Origin: Phytophthora hibernalis
Lineage: Eukaryota; Oomycota; Peronosporomycetes; Peronosporales; Peronosporaceae
Direction: 5' to 3'
Length of the DNA: 64,000 bases
NCBI GenBank assembly: GCA_012656075.1
Contig: JAAKBF010000044.1
Location: forward strand, 1-64,000
Numbering within the stretch: position 1 is the first letter of the stretch; each line of letters opens with the position of its first letter. Below are positions 53,892 through 64,000 of the stretch, piece by piece. A program made the position numbers and the translations under genes. The notes under the pieces were generated by a model that saw only the letters and a program-made list of their open reading frames with translations, searched no databases and was not told the origin of the DNA.

Positions 53892-54133
53892 TTATTTAAT
53901 CAAATTCCCGCGTAATTCGGCTAATAACATCTCAAAATCGCCTGAAGATATATATCCAGAACAAAATTCATTACAATTGTAATGAAGATGAAATATGTTA
54001 ATGTGATTCTTTAATAATAAAATTAAAATTTCAGGATTTAATTGAAATAATAAATTATGTTTGTAAAGAATGCCGATAGATACGAAAAAGAAATTAAAAT
54101 AATAATTAAAACTAATTTAATAAATAATTTCAT
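53892..54133 (-). CDS. Unrecognised small ORF (orf80), second pass
   Basis: Same as 13426-13668. The C run at GCGGGAAT is three here, which gives the in-frame end LRGNLIK*; the first pass has four. The T-run break after YLSAF is shared. Confidence 0.45.
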
Positions 54134-54143
54134 ATATTATTGA

Positions 54144-54294
54144 TTTTTTTTTTTATAAAATATTATAAATCTAAATCTAAATTCCCTTTTGTTAAAAAGT
54201 ATTTTAAATAAAATTTTATTTTTATAACTTGAATTTAATTAATTTCAGATTTTATAAAATTTTTATGATTTATAATATTTTATAAAAAAAAAAA
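54144..54294. repeat. Long-loop inverted repeat (second pass)
   Basis: Same as 13681-13827; arms conserved, terminal T/A runs slightly longer. Confidence 0.75.
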
Positions 54295-54295
54295 A

Positions 54296-54367
54296 CAGGA
54301 AAAATGGGACTTGAACCCATAACAATAATTTTGGAGACTATGATTTTACCAATTAAACTATTTTCCT
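54296..54367 (-). tRNA. trnW: tRNA-Trp (CCA), second pass
   Basis: Identical to 13833-13904. Confidence 0.95.
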
Positions 54368-54400
54368 AAAATTTTTAAACTTAATTTAAGAATGTTTAAA

Positions 54401-55009
54401 GATCTCTTCCAGACACAGGTTCCCCTACGACTACCTTGTTACGACTTCATCAAAGTTACTAATCACTTTTTAGTAATTTTAATTTATTTAATATAAATTA
54501 AAAATTATTATAATTAAATAATTAATTAATTATACTAAACAGTTAATAATTATTTTAAAAATAATCAACTTCCCTGATGTGACGGGCGGTGTGTACAAAG
54601 TCCAGTAACATATTCACCGCAGCATGCTGTTCTGCGATTACTAGCGATTCCAACTTCATAAGGGCGAGTTTCAGCCCTTAATCCGAACTAAGATAATTTT
54701 TAAAGATTTGCTCCAACTTTTAATATTATTGCCTCTGATTGTAATTATCATTGTAGCACGTGTGTAGCCCAACTCATAAGGGCCATGAAGACTTGACGTC
54801 ATCCCCACCTTCCATTAACCTGTCATTAATTTTTTCATTAGAGTACTTTTATTTTTTTAATAAATTAGTAACTAACGATAGGGGTTGCGCTCGTTAAAGG
54901 ATTTAACCAAACATTTCACAACACGAGCTGACGACAGCCATGCAACGCCTGTTTTTATATAAATTTTTATATAAAAATTAGCAAGAGTTGGTAAGGTTCT
55001 GCGCGTATT

Positions 55010-55041
<32 letters not shown>

Positions 55042-55893
55042 TAGACTCCCGTCAATTCCTTTGAATTTCAATCTTGCGATTATACTTTTCAGGCGGAGTG
55101 CTTAACGCGTTAGCTGTTATATCTAAAAATTCTAAATATTAGCACTCATCGTTTAAAGCATGGACTACCGGGGTATCTAATCCCGTTCGCTACCCAAGCT
55201 TTCGTTTCTCAGTGTCAGTATATACCCAGATAATTGCCTTCGCCTTAGGTCTTCCTTCTATTATCAACGTATTTTATCACTCCAATAGAAATTCCATTAT
55301 CCTCTATTTATACTCTAGTTTATCAGTTTTGAAAAATGTATAAAGTTGAGCTTTAATTTGTTTCTTTCAACTTAAAAACCACCTACAAACCCTTTACGCC
55401 TAATCATTCCGAATAATGCTCGCTCCTCCCGTATTACCGCGGCTGCTGGCACGGGTATTAGCCGGAACTTCTTTTTAAGTACTGTCATTTTCCTCCTTAA
55501 TGAAAGAGCTTTACAACCTAATTAGCCGTCATCACTCACTCGGTATTGCTGGATCAAGCTTCCGCTCATTGTCCAAAATTCCCCACTGCTGCCTTTAAAA
55601 AGTTTGGGCCGTGTCTCAGTCCCAATGTGGCTGATCATTCTTTCAAACCAGCTAAAGATAATAGGCTTGGTAGTCTTTTAAACTACCAACTACCATAATC
55701 TTACGCAAACTCATCTTTTAACGTTAAAAACTTTAATTTATTTATTCAGTATTTTTATAAAATAATTATTCTGAATTAAAAGGTAGATAATTCACGTGTT
55801 ACTCACCCGTTCGCTATGTTTTTAAAACATTCAACTTGCATGTGTTAAGCATACCGATAGCATTTATTCTGAGCCAGGATCAAACTCTATTTA
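54401..55893 (-). rRNA. rns: Small-subunit ribosomal RNA (second pass)
   Basis: Same as 13940-15432, with a difference of one or two As in the variable loop near 55330. Confidence 0.97.
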
Positions 55894-56015
55894 GATTTTA
55901 TATTAAATATTTAATATAAATTTTTAAAATAACATAAAATTTATAATATTTTACATTCTTATATTAATTTTGTTTTATATTGTCTTAAAGGCTATAAAAA
56001 TAATATTTTTATAAT

Positions 56016-56679
56016 TTAATCATCCATATTATCTAATCTAGTCAAATTAAAGGGATTATCTAATATTGTTACCTATATATCCATTTCTTCATAACGATCG
56101 GACTGCTCTAAAGCTATATCCTCATAAAAACTTCCCGGTCTAGAATTCCCACCTCTATTATGAAGTCTGTGTGACATTTAAATCAAAACAATGTGAAAGG
56201 TTAACTAAATTTTTATAAGTTTTTAAACTCATGAATTTTAAATCCATTTAAGATATATAATAATCTGTTATTTTTGTCTGAAGTAGGTCTATACATAAGT
56301 ATATTATTAAAAGCATTATGTTCTTTAAATGATAAAGTTTCGGGTTCCGATTCCATCCCATTAACATAATTAGTTATTAAAATTTTAGTACGATTATAAA
56401 ATTGTAATTTCTTCCCAGAATCTTCTTGAAGAGTACTTGATCTGATATTTTTATTTATACTTGTAATTAAATTAACTTTTTCTTCTCGTATACCTAGGTT
56501 ATCGTCTTAACTAGATAGATTAGAGCTACTACTAAAAAATAATGAAGATGTACTATTCCTAGAATTATCTCTGTTCATACATAGTGCGGTATAGTTAAGA
56601 TTATATGCGACACTTATTAGTATTCCAACTAATATTTTTGTTATTTTAAGGTTTTGTTGGTTTTTTCTATAAAAAACAT
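56016..56679 (-). pseudogene. Unrecognised ORF region with in-frame stops (second pass)
   Basis: Same as 15554-16219. Here the homopolymers near 56130 are shorter and give the continuous reading HNRGGNSRPGSFYEDIALEQ followed by SDRYEEMDI and TAG. The in-frame TAA and TAG are unchanged. Confidence 0.45.
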
Positions 56680-56797
56680 TGAAGAGTATACATATACATG
56701 CGTATATTACAAACCAACTTTTGTTGATTTATAAATTTTTATATAAAAATATAAGTAATTTAGTATTATTATAATAATTAAAATCATATATTATTTT

Positions 56798-56881
56798 TGG
56801 AGAAAGTAGGATTTGAACCTACGTAGAAATTACTTCAACAAATTTACAGTCTGCCGCTTTTAACCACTCAGCCATTTCTCC
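56798..56881 (-). tRNA. trnY: tRNA-Tyr (GUA), second pass
   Basis: Identical to 16338-16421. Confidence 0.95.
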
Positions 56882-56890
56882 TTTTTTTTA

Positions 56891-56962
56891 TGTGATTAGT
56901 GGGACTCGAACCCACAATATTTACTTGGAAGATAAAGGATTTACCAATTAATCTATAATCAC
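56891..56962 (-). tRNA. trnG: tRNA-Gly (UCC), second pass
   Basis: Identical to 16431-16502. Confidence 0.93.
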
Positions 56963-57059
56963 TGTAGATAAATGTCAATTCTAATATTATCCCCTATTTA
57001 TGTACTAAATGGAAATACCAAATACTGCCTTTGGGTCCATTTATCAAAAAAATAATTAA

Positions 57060-57130
57060 AGCAAAAAAGGGACTCGAACCCTCAACATTAACCTTGGCAA
57101 GGTTATACTCTACCATTGAGCTATTTTTGC
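57060..57130 (-). tRNA. trnG: tRNA-Gly (GCC), second pass
   Basis: Identical to 16600-16670. Confidence 0.95.
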
Positions 57131-57150
57131 TAAAAAAGGATTATTTTTTA

Positions 57151-57662
57151 TTATAAAAGTGAATTTAATAATAAAAATAATTCATTATTATTTTTTATAT
57201 TTGTATGAATAGAGACGTCAATAGGTGGTATATTTCTGAATTTTAAAAATTCTGTTTTTAATTCAAAAATATAAAAGATTTTGAATTTGAAAATTTAAAA
57301 TGTTTTTATTTTTTATATTTAATTTTATTTTAGATAAATGTGGTAAAATAAAAATTAAAATTTTATCTAAAAAATTAAAAATATTTTTTTCTTAAAGTTA
57401 TTTTACAACCAATAATTGAATTTTTTTATTTTCAAAAATATATTATTTTTTTGATTTAGTAACTATAGGTTTTTGATTTGTTATTAATTTTAATAATAAA
57501 ATAATATTTATTAATTTCTTTTTTCAATATTTGCATCTTTAAAACCTATATTTAAGCAAATTTTTGTTATTTTAGGTATTTCAAATATATTTTTGAAAGT
57601 TAATTTTGTTATAAGATCGTAAATAGTGACATTTTTATAATGATTTTGTAAATTTTTTCCAT
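57151..57662 (-). CDS. rpl5: Ribosomal protein L5 (second pass)
   Basis: Same as 16691-17202, with homopolymer differences near 57267 and 57310. Confidence 0.85.
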
Positions 57663-57668
57663 AAATTG

Positions 57669-58038
57669 TTATAAAATATTTGAAGCTAAAGATAATATTT
57701 TAAAATTCTTTTGTTTTCGAAATTCGGAAGTAATTGGACCAAATATACGTGTACCTAATGGTTTATTTTGATTATTTAATATAATTATACAATTTTTATC
57801 AAATTTTATCATATTACCAATTGTACTTTGTTTTTGATAAGTTGTATGGATAATTAAAGCTTTAAATAAATCACCCTTAACTATTTTAATTTTTTTTTTT
57901 ATTTAAACGTAATTTTTTTGCTGAAATTAAAATAGTATCACCTATTTTTCCAACCTTTCTTTTATAAATTTTTATACATTGTCCTATTTTAATACCACTA
58001 TTATCGTTAATTTTTAATTTAGTTTGAATTTGAATCAT
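57669..58038 (-). CDS. rpl14: Ribosomal protein L14 (second pass)
   Basis: Same as 17209-17577. The A run in ISAKKLRLN is longer here, while the second A run near 57899 still breaks the frame. Confidence 0.93.
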
Positions 58039-58055
58039 AAATTATTATTTAAAAA

Positions 58056-58128
58056 TGATGAGAGTAGGACTTGAACCTACATCTTCAGATTATGAGCCTG
58101 ATAAGTTGACCTATTACTCTATCTCATC
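58056..58128 (-). tRNA. trnM: tRNA-Met (CAU), second pass
   Basis: Identical to 17595-17667. Confidence 0.9.
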
Positions 58129-58141
58129 TTATGAAGGATTT

Positions 58142-58216
58142 TCGGAAGAAAAGGATTTGAACCTTTGATCCCCTGTTCCCAAAACAGATGCATTAGCCAG
58201 ACTATGCTACCTTCCG
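58142..58216 (-). tRNA. trnP: tRNA-Pro (UGG), second pass
   Basis: Identical to 17681-17755. Confidence 0.94.
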
Positions 58217-58232
58217 TTTTAAATGAATATAA

Positions 58233-58304
58233 TAATGATGGTAGGATTTGAACCTACAACATTAGGATTATGATTCCCACGCTCTACCATTAAACTACAT
58301 CATC
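58233..58304 (-). tRNA. trnM: tRNA with CAU anticodon, second pass
   Basis: Identical to 17772-17843. Confidence 0.88.
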
Positions 58305-58317
58305 TTATTAATAAAAT

Positions 58318-58406
58318 AAGTCGAAGTGGGATTTGAACCCACGAGTTAATAAATTAACTGATAGTTTAGCAAACTACTGCCTTAAACCTGACTTGGCTAT
58401 TCGACC
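58318..58406 (-). tRNA. trnS: tRNA-Ser (GCU), second pass
   Basis: Identical to 17857-17945. Confidence 0.93.
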
Positions 58407-58417
58407 AAAATATAAAA

Positions 58418-58489
58418 CTTCTTTGATAGGATTTGAACCTACAACCTAATGGTTAACAGCCATTCGCTCTACCGTTGAGCTACAAAGAA
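58418..58489 (-). tRNA. trnN: tRNA-Asn (GUU), second pass
   Basis: Identical to 17957-18028. Confidence 0.95.
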
Positions 58490-58510
58490 ATAGTTATATT
58501 TAAATTTTTA

Positions 58511-58822
58511 AAACGTTTAGTATTTTTAAGCTAAATATTTTACAATACTTACACTTAAAACCTATTAATGTAATCGTCTTTTACAGTTTTTATATGAAAA
58601 ATTTTTAAGAATGGTTTCTTACTTAGATGCTTTCAGTAATTATCCAAAATAAATTTAGCTACTCGGCGATGCCTTATTAATTACAAAATGTAAAATTTTA
58701 AACAACCGATACACCAGAGATTTACCCTTCTCGGTCCTCTCGTACTAGAGTTAGATTCTTTCATTTTTCAAAATATCTATAGAAGATAGGAACCAAACTG
58801 TCTCACGACGTTCTAAACCCAA

Positions 58823-58862
<40 letters not shown>

Positions 58863-58940
58863 AACCTTCTTCAGCTCCAGGATGTGATGAGTCGACATCG
58901 AGGTGCCAAACGACTCCGTCGATAGGAGCTCTTAGGAGTC

Positions 58941-58983
<43 letters not shown>

Positions 58984-59419
58984 AATCTTTCCACAAAGAA
59001 TTATCGGATCACTATGACCGACTTTCGTCCCTGTTTGATATGTCTATCTTACAGTCAAGCAAGCTTTTACCATTACGCTCTACAATTGATACTACTATCC
59101 AATTTGAGCTTACCTTTGTACACCTCCGTTACTCTTTAGGAGGTGACCGCCCCAGTCAAACTACCAACCATACACTGTCTATTTTAAAAATATTAGTTAT
59201 TTATTTTAATAAGAGTGGTATTTCAAGAATATCTAAACAATTTACTAGCGTAAAGGTCTAAACAATTACCACTTATACTACACATATTAGATAAAATAAC
59301 AATATAAAGATGTAGTAAAGGTTCACGGGGTCTTTCCGTCTAACTATAGAGAATCCGCATCTTCACGGATAATTCAAATTCACTGAGTCTATATTGGAGA
59401 CAGCGGGGATGTCGTTACA

Positions 59420-59476
<57 letters not shown>

Positions 59477-59534
59477 GAGTTACGGCCGCCGTTTACTGGG
59501 ACTTCCATTTAATGCGCAAACATCTCCTTTTAAT

Positions 59535-59572
<38 letters not shown>

Positions 59573-61222
59573 GTTACCATTTAGCAGAGTCCTAAGTTTT
59601 TATTAAACAGTCGCAACCCCTATTTTGTGACACCTAATTAATTAAAATTTTAAATAGATTTCTAGTTTAGAAAATGCATTACTGAAAAATCTCACTATTT
59701 TATCAATATTAAAATAAATTAATTAGGTACTTTTTATCCCGAAGTTACAAAGTCATTTTGCCGAGTTCCTTCAATATAGTTCTCTCATTCACCTTAGTCT
59801 ACTCGACCTATCCACCTGTGTCGGTTTAGGGTACGGTTTTTTATTAAAAAGTTATTTCCTGAAAAATTAAAAAATTTTTGTCACTTTTTTAAAAATTTAA
59901 TTTAAAAATTATCCCATCAAAATTTGCTTTCGTCAAATCTTTCTTAGGGGCCGTTTCACTCTATGCAATACATCTTAACATAGAAACCCTTGGATTTACG
60001 GTGATAACGATTCATATGCGTTATTTTTTGTTACTAATGCCAGCATTTTCTTTTCTGATATCTTCAATATATTTCACAATATATCTTTATTAACATACAG
60101 AATGTTCCGCTACCGTTTTATTTAAAAATAAAACTTGCCGCTTCGGTAAATTTCTTAAGTCTCGATACATTTTAGGCGCAAAAAACTAGACCAATGAGCT
60201 ATTACGCTTTCTTTAAAGGATGGCTGCTTCCAAGCCTACCTACTGGTTGTAATTATTTTTCACTTCCTTTTCACTTAGAATATTATTTAGAGACCTTAGC
60301 GATCAATCTGGGCTGTTTCCCTCTTGACAAAAGACCTTAGCGCCTAATGTCTGTCTATTTAAATAACGTTTTTTTGTATTCGGAGTTTCCAAGAATTCAG
60401 TAAGTTTTTACACCCCTAGCTCAATGAGTGCTCTACCCCAAAAAGATTTTAAATGCTCTACTTCAATAGATTTCGCGGAAAACCAGCTATCTCTGAGTTT
60501 GATTAGCCTTTCACTCCTAACCACAAATCATCTCCATATTTTGCCACATATGTGAGTTCGATCCTCCAAATAGTTTTACCTATTTTTCAATCTGTTCATG
60601 GTTAGATCACTCAGTTTCGGGTCTTATTTATATAACTAAAAAGCTTTTTAAAACTTGATTTATCTACGCCTACTTTATTAAATTAAGCTTGCTATAAAAA
60701 TAAACTTGCTGGCCCATTATGCAAAAGGTACACTGTTACTTTTTAAAAAGTTCCAATTGATTGTTAACATTAAGTTTCAGAATTATTTCAAACTCAAAAG
60801 TTCTTTTTCACCTTTCCTTTACAGTACTTGTTCACTATCGATCATTAATTTTTAATAGGTTTTGAGGGTGGTTCCCCAATATTCAAAAAAGATTACACAT
60901 ACCTCTTTTTACTATTATAAAAATAATTAATATTCTACAGGACTTTCACCTTTTAAGTAAATTTTTCAAAATTTTTCAAATAATTGATTTTATTTTTATA
61001 AACCTAATTTCCATTTTCATTCGTCATTACTCACGGAATCTCGTTTGATTTTTTAACAGTTACTTAGATATTTCAATTCACTGTTTTTAAAATTTTCACA
61101 AAGAAAAAGTTTTCTTTAGGAAATCTATATTTCAAAATAAAATATAATTTAATATAGCTTTTCGCATCTTTTACGTCCTAAAAATAAAATTAATGCCAAG
61201 GCATCCACTTAATGCTTTTATT
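58511..61222 (-). rRNA. rnl: Large-subunit ribosomal RNA (second pass)
   Basis: Same as 18050-20775 with a handful of homopolymer differences (for example near 59890, 60270 and 60440). Confidence 0.96.
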
Positions 61223-61299
61223 ATTTTTTATTAGTACTTAAACCATTTAAATGGTTTAAATTTTTATTTTTTTTAAATATTCATTAACTAAATTTAAAT

Positions 61300-62027
61300 T
61301 TAAATAAAAAGGATATAAAATTGTTTTAAAAGTAGGTTCTTTAAAAAAATTCCTGTTTTAATTTTTTTATTTCGATGTAAATATGTTGTGGTTAAAGGTT
61401 TTAATGGTTTTTTCACCTAAAATATAATAAATACTATTTTTATTTCTATATGAATAAGGATATTTATTTTTATTTTTATTAAAATGTTGGTTATTAAATT
61501 TTTATTTTTATTAAAATGTTGGTTATTAAATTTTTATTTTTATTAAAATTTTTTTACGATTTTGCATATTTATTTAATAATATGTATAATATCCCCTTTC
61601 TGTAAAATAAAATTAGGTTTATTAATAATTTTATTATTTATTTTTATTTTTCTATGATTAATTAACTGTTTAGCTTGAAAAATTGTTTTTACTAATTTTA
61701 ATCTTACAAGATTTATATCTAAACGACTTTCTAATAAAATAACAAAATTTTTAAATATATTTATTTTATTATTTTTTGAGATAATTTTTGAAATAAATTT
61801 TTTAATTGATACTCATGTATACAACCATAAAAGTTACGAAATTGTTGTTTTTCAAATAAACGTTTTTGAAAAATTTTTTACGTTTTTCAGGTTTTATTTC
61901 TTTTCGATATCTTAATTTTTTTAAATAAATTCCATTTTTTTGATTTTAATTTTAATAAGTTTAAATTTTTATGTATGTTTCTATTATTTTGAAAACATAT
62001 TTTATTTCTTGGTTTTAATTTATTCAT
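61300..62027 (-). CDS. rps4: Ribosomal protein S4 (second pass)
   Basis: Same as 20841-21570, including the tandem-repeat insert (about 61480-61550). Confidence 0.88.
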
Positions 62028-62035
62028 ATTAATTA

Positions 62036-62621
62036 TTAAAAAATTTTACGTAATAAATACATTAAAGAATAGATAGATTGAATATTTCGTGAATTCGTAA
62101 CAATAGGATAATTTATTGTTTTAAGTGTTTGACTTGTATTTACTAAAGAGATGGTCGGAATTTTTAAAGTCGATAATTCTTGATTTAAAAAGTATCTTTA
62201 ATTGAACTTTTAATAATTAAAATTAATTTTATTTCATTTTCTTTAAATAAATAGTTAATTATTTTATTTAAAGTTGTATCCATAATTTTATTAGTAATTA
62301 AACCATTTACCCATTCTTTTGTAAAAAAAATAATATTAGGATTTTTTTACAAAAGAAGTTGTTAATAAAAATTTAATTTCGTCTGCATTTCCTATTATTA
62401 AAATTTTTCATTTTTTTGTAACATATATTTAATTAATTTAAAAACACGTTTTAAAAAAACGATATATTTTTAAGTTAATTATAATATAATCATGTCTACT
62501 ACCATATATAAAAGGTAAAATTTCTTTATTTGTATAAGTTATTGACTCACCATACATATTTTTAGATTTAAATAATAAATTTAATAAAACATTATTATTA
62601 TTTTTTTTTTTTCTGTATCAT
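62036..62621 (-). CDS. rps2: Ribosomal protein S2 (second pass)
   Basis: Same as 21579-22164; the same breaks are seen. Confidence 0.88.
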
Positions 62622-62623
62622 AT

Positions 62624-63220
62624 TTAATTATTTTTTACTTTTTTACCCTCTTTTTTAAAATCTTTTCATTTTTAATAATAAACCTTTCCCTTTATAAGGT
62701 TCAGGTTTTTATGACTTTTAATAAAATGTACAAATTGACTTAAAAAATATAATCTATACTACTTAAAATTAATAAATTTGTATGATTTATAATTTTAATA
62801 TTTGAAGGGATTGTTATAATAATATTATGACTAAATCCTAATTTTAAAATTAAATCATTATTTTCAATAAAAGCTTTAAAACCTATACCTTTTAAAAGTA
62901 AATTTATTTTAAAACCTTGTAAAACACCTTTTATTTTTATTTTTATTAATTTATTATATAAATTTAAAACACTTTTTTGTTTTTTAATATATTAATATTT
63001 AATAATAATTTATTTTTTAAAAAAAAATAAATATTATTAGTAAAATTTAAATTTAGTTGGCCTAAAGAAGTTTTAAAATAAATAATTTTATTTTTTGAGA
63101 AAGTTTTATTTCTGAAGGAAAAATAAATGTTTTATCTATAAAAAAAGTTGAATATTTCCTACAGAACTTTTTAAAAATTTTTGTTTTTTAATTTAATATT
63201 TTTTTTTTTATATTAATCAT
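62624..63220 (-). CDS. rpl6: Ribosomal protein L6 (second pass)
   Basis: Same as 22167-22761, two bases longer through homopolymer counts. Confidence 0.82.
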
Positions 63221-63225
63221 ATTTT

Positions 63226-63603
63226 TTAAAAATTTTACAAATTAACTCCCCACCAACATTTAATTTTTTTGCCTGTAAATCTGTTAAAATACCTATTGAA
63301 GTTGAAATAATATAAAATCCTGTTTTTTTTATATAAATCTTTATTAGTTATATATAAACGTTTTCCAGGTTTTGATAAACGATTTATTTCTGTAATAACT
63401 GCTTTATTTTTTCTATATTTTAAATAAATATCTAATTGATTTTTAGAATTTATTTTATAACTTTTTATAAAACCTTCTTTAACTAGTATATTTAAAACAT
63501 TTATACTTTGTTTTGATTTTTGTTGTACTATTTTTGATCTTTTTGCTAAATAACCGTTTTTTATTTTTGAAAATAAATTGGAAAGAGTATCTGTTATAAT
63601 CAT
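63226..63603 (-). CDS. rps8: Ribosomal protein S8 (second pass)
   Basis: Same as 22767-23144. The frame is clean here through YLKYRKNKAVITEINRLSKP and KDLYKKNRILYYF; a single indel then separates the C-terminal GILTDLQAKKLNVGGE. The A run at the stop is one short, so the end is approximate. Confidence 0.92.
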
Positions 63604-63610
63604 AATTAAA

Positions 63611-63902
63611 TTACCAACTATATTTTGAAACACCAGGTAAAGCACCTTTTGAGGTTAATTTACGTAATTTAATTCTAGAAATTTTAAATAAACGATAAAT
63701 ACTTTTGAACGTCCAGTTAAAATACATAAATTTTTAATTCTAGTAATTGAAGAATTTTGATGGAAAAAACCATTTTTGTTGTAATTTCCATCTAAAGTCT
63801 TTTTAATATTTAAGTTTTTGAAAGAATTTTTAAAGTTAATCTATTTTTTCAAAATTTTTAAATAAATAACGTTGTTTAATATTTTTTTAATTTTTTTTGC
63901 AT
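63611..63902 (-). CDS. rps14: Ribosomal protein S14 (second pass)
   Basis: Same as 23152-23444. Confidence 0.9.
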
Positions 63903-63931
63903 AAAATTATTTATATATAATAATTAAAATG

Positions 63932-64000
63932 TGGAGATAATCGGACTCGAACCGATAACCTTATATTTGCAAAACATATTTTCTACCAGTTGAAATATAT
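63932..64000 (-). tRNA. trnA: tRNA-Ala (UGC), cut by right edge of window
   Basis: Matches 23474-23546; the last four bases (5' acceptor side) lie outside the window. Confidence 0.9.

Noticed and set aside
1..64000. Large direct duplication of 23.5 kb within a 64 kb genome
   Set aside because: The second block continues seamlessly from trnH into the first in circular order and differs mainly in homopolymers. An untrimmed circular contig explains it more simply.
1..64000. Nuclear copy of mitochondrial DNA or a bacterial endosymbiont
   Set aside because: Complete circular gene set with no nuclear flanks; gene content and rRNAs are mitochondrial.

Overview
The window is mitochondrial DNA from a protist, most likely a stramenopile with an oomycete-like gene set. 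It is strongly AT-rich. It carries a compact, intron-free set of respiratory genes (nad1, 2, 3, 4, 4L, 5, 6, 7, 9, 11; cob; cox1-3; atp1, 6, 8, 9), both rRNAs, about 18 ribosomal protein genes, tatC and 25 tRNA genes. A full-length nad11, tatC, clustered bacterial-style ribosomal protein genes and the absence of a threonine tRNA are typical of oomycetes and relatives. I cannot name a genus. TTA is the main leucine codon and TGG encodes Trp, so the code looks standard.

The 64 kb is not 64 kb of unique sequence. Position 1 matches 40437, and everything from 1 to about 23,540 recurs from 40437 to 64000 in the same order. The contig has therefore run about 1.58 times around a circular-mapping genome of about 40.45 kb. 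The two passes differ mainly in homopolymer length. Almost every long gene is broken by one-base indels in runs of A or T, which is the signature of noisy long-read consensus rather than real pseudogenes. Coordinates below span each whole gene across these breaks.

Layout of one unit. Plus strand: nad4-trnE-atp1-nad5-nad6-trnR-orf155. Minus strand from about 7060 to 27079: nad4L-nad1-nad11-cox1-cox2-orf80-trnW-rns-unknown ORF region-trnY-trnG-trnG-rpl5-rpl14-five tRNAs-rnl-rps4-rps2-rpl6-rps8-rps14-trnA-trnK-atp8-unknown ORF-trnM-rpl16-rps3-rps19-rpl2 (listed left to right; transcription runs the other way). Mixed strands from 27106 to 29822: rps13, rps11, trnS, trnC, rpl31-like, tatC, two trnL and a second nad4L copy. 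Minus strand again to 38523: orf155 copy, trnR copy, cob, nad9, atp9, nad3, trnD, atp6, cox3, rps7, rps12, trnV, trnI, trnQ, trnR, rps10, trnF, nad2. Plus strand: nad7, an rpl10-like ORF and trnH lead back to nad4.

A 1.5 kb inverted repeat (5889-7391 and 29491-30994) splits the circle into single-copy arcs of about 22.1 and 15.4 kb. It duplicates the nad6 tail, trnR(UCU), an unrecognised membrane-protein ORF and most of nad4L. The least explained sequences are that ORF, two further unknown ORF regions flanking rns, and a set of strong hairpins at gene ends. I see no bacterial defence system, mobile element or CRISPR array.
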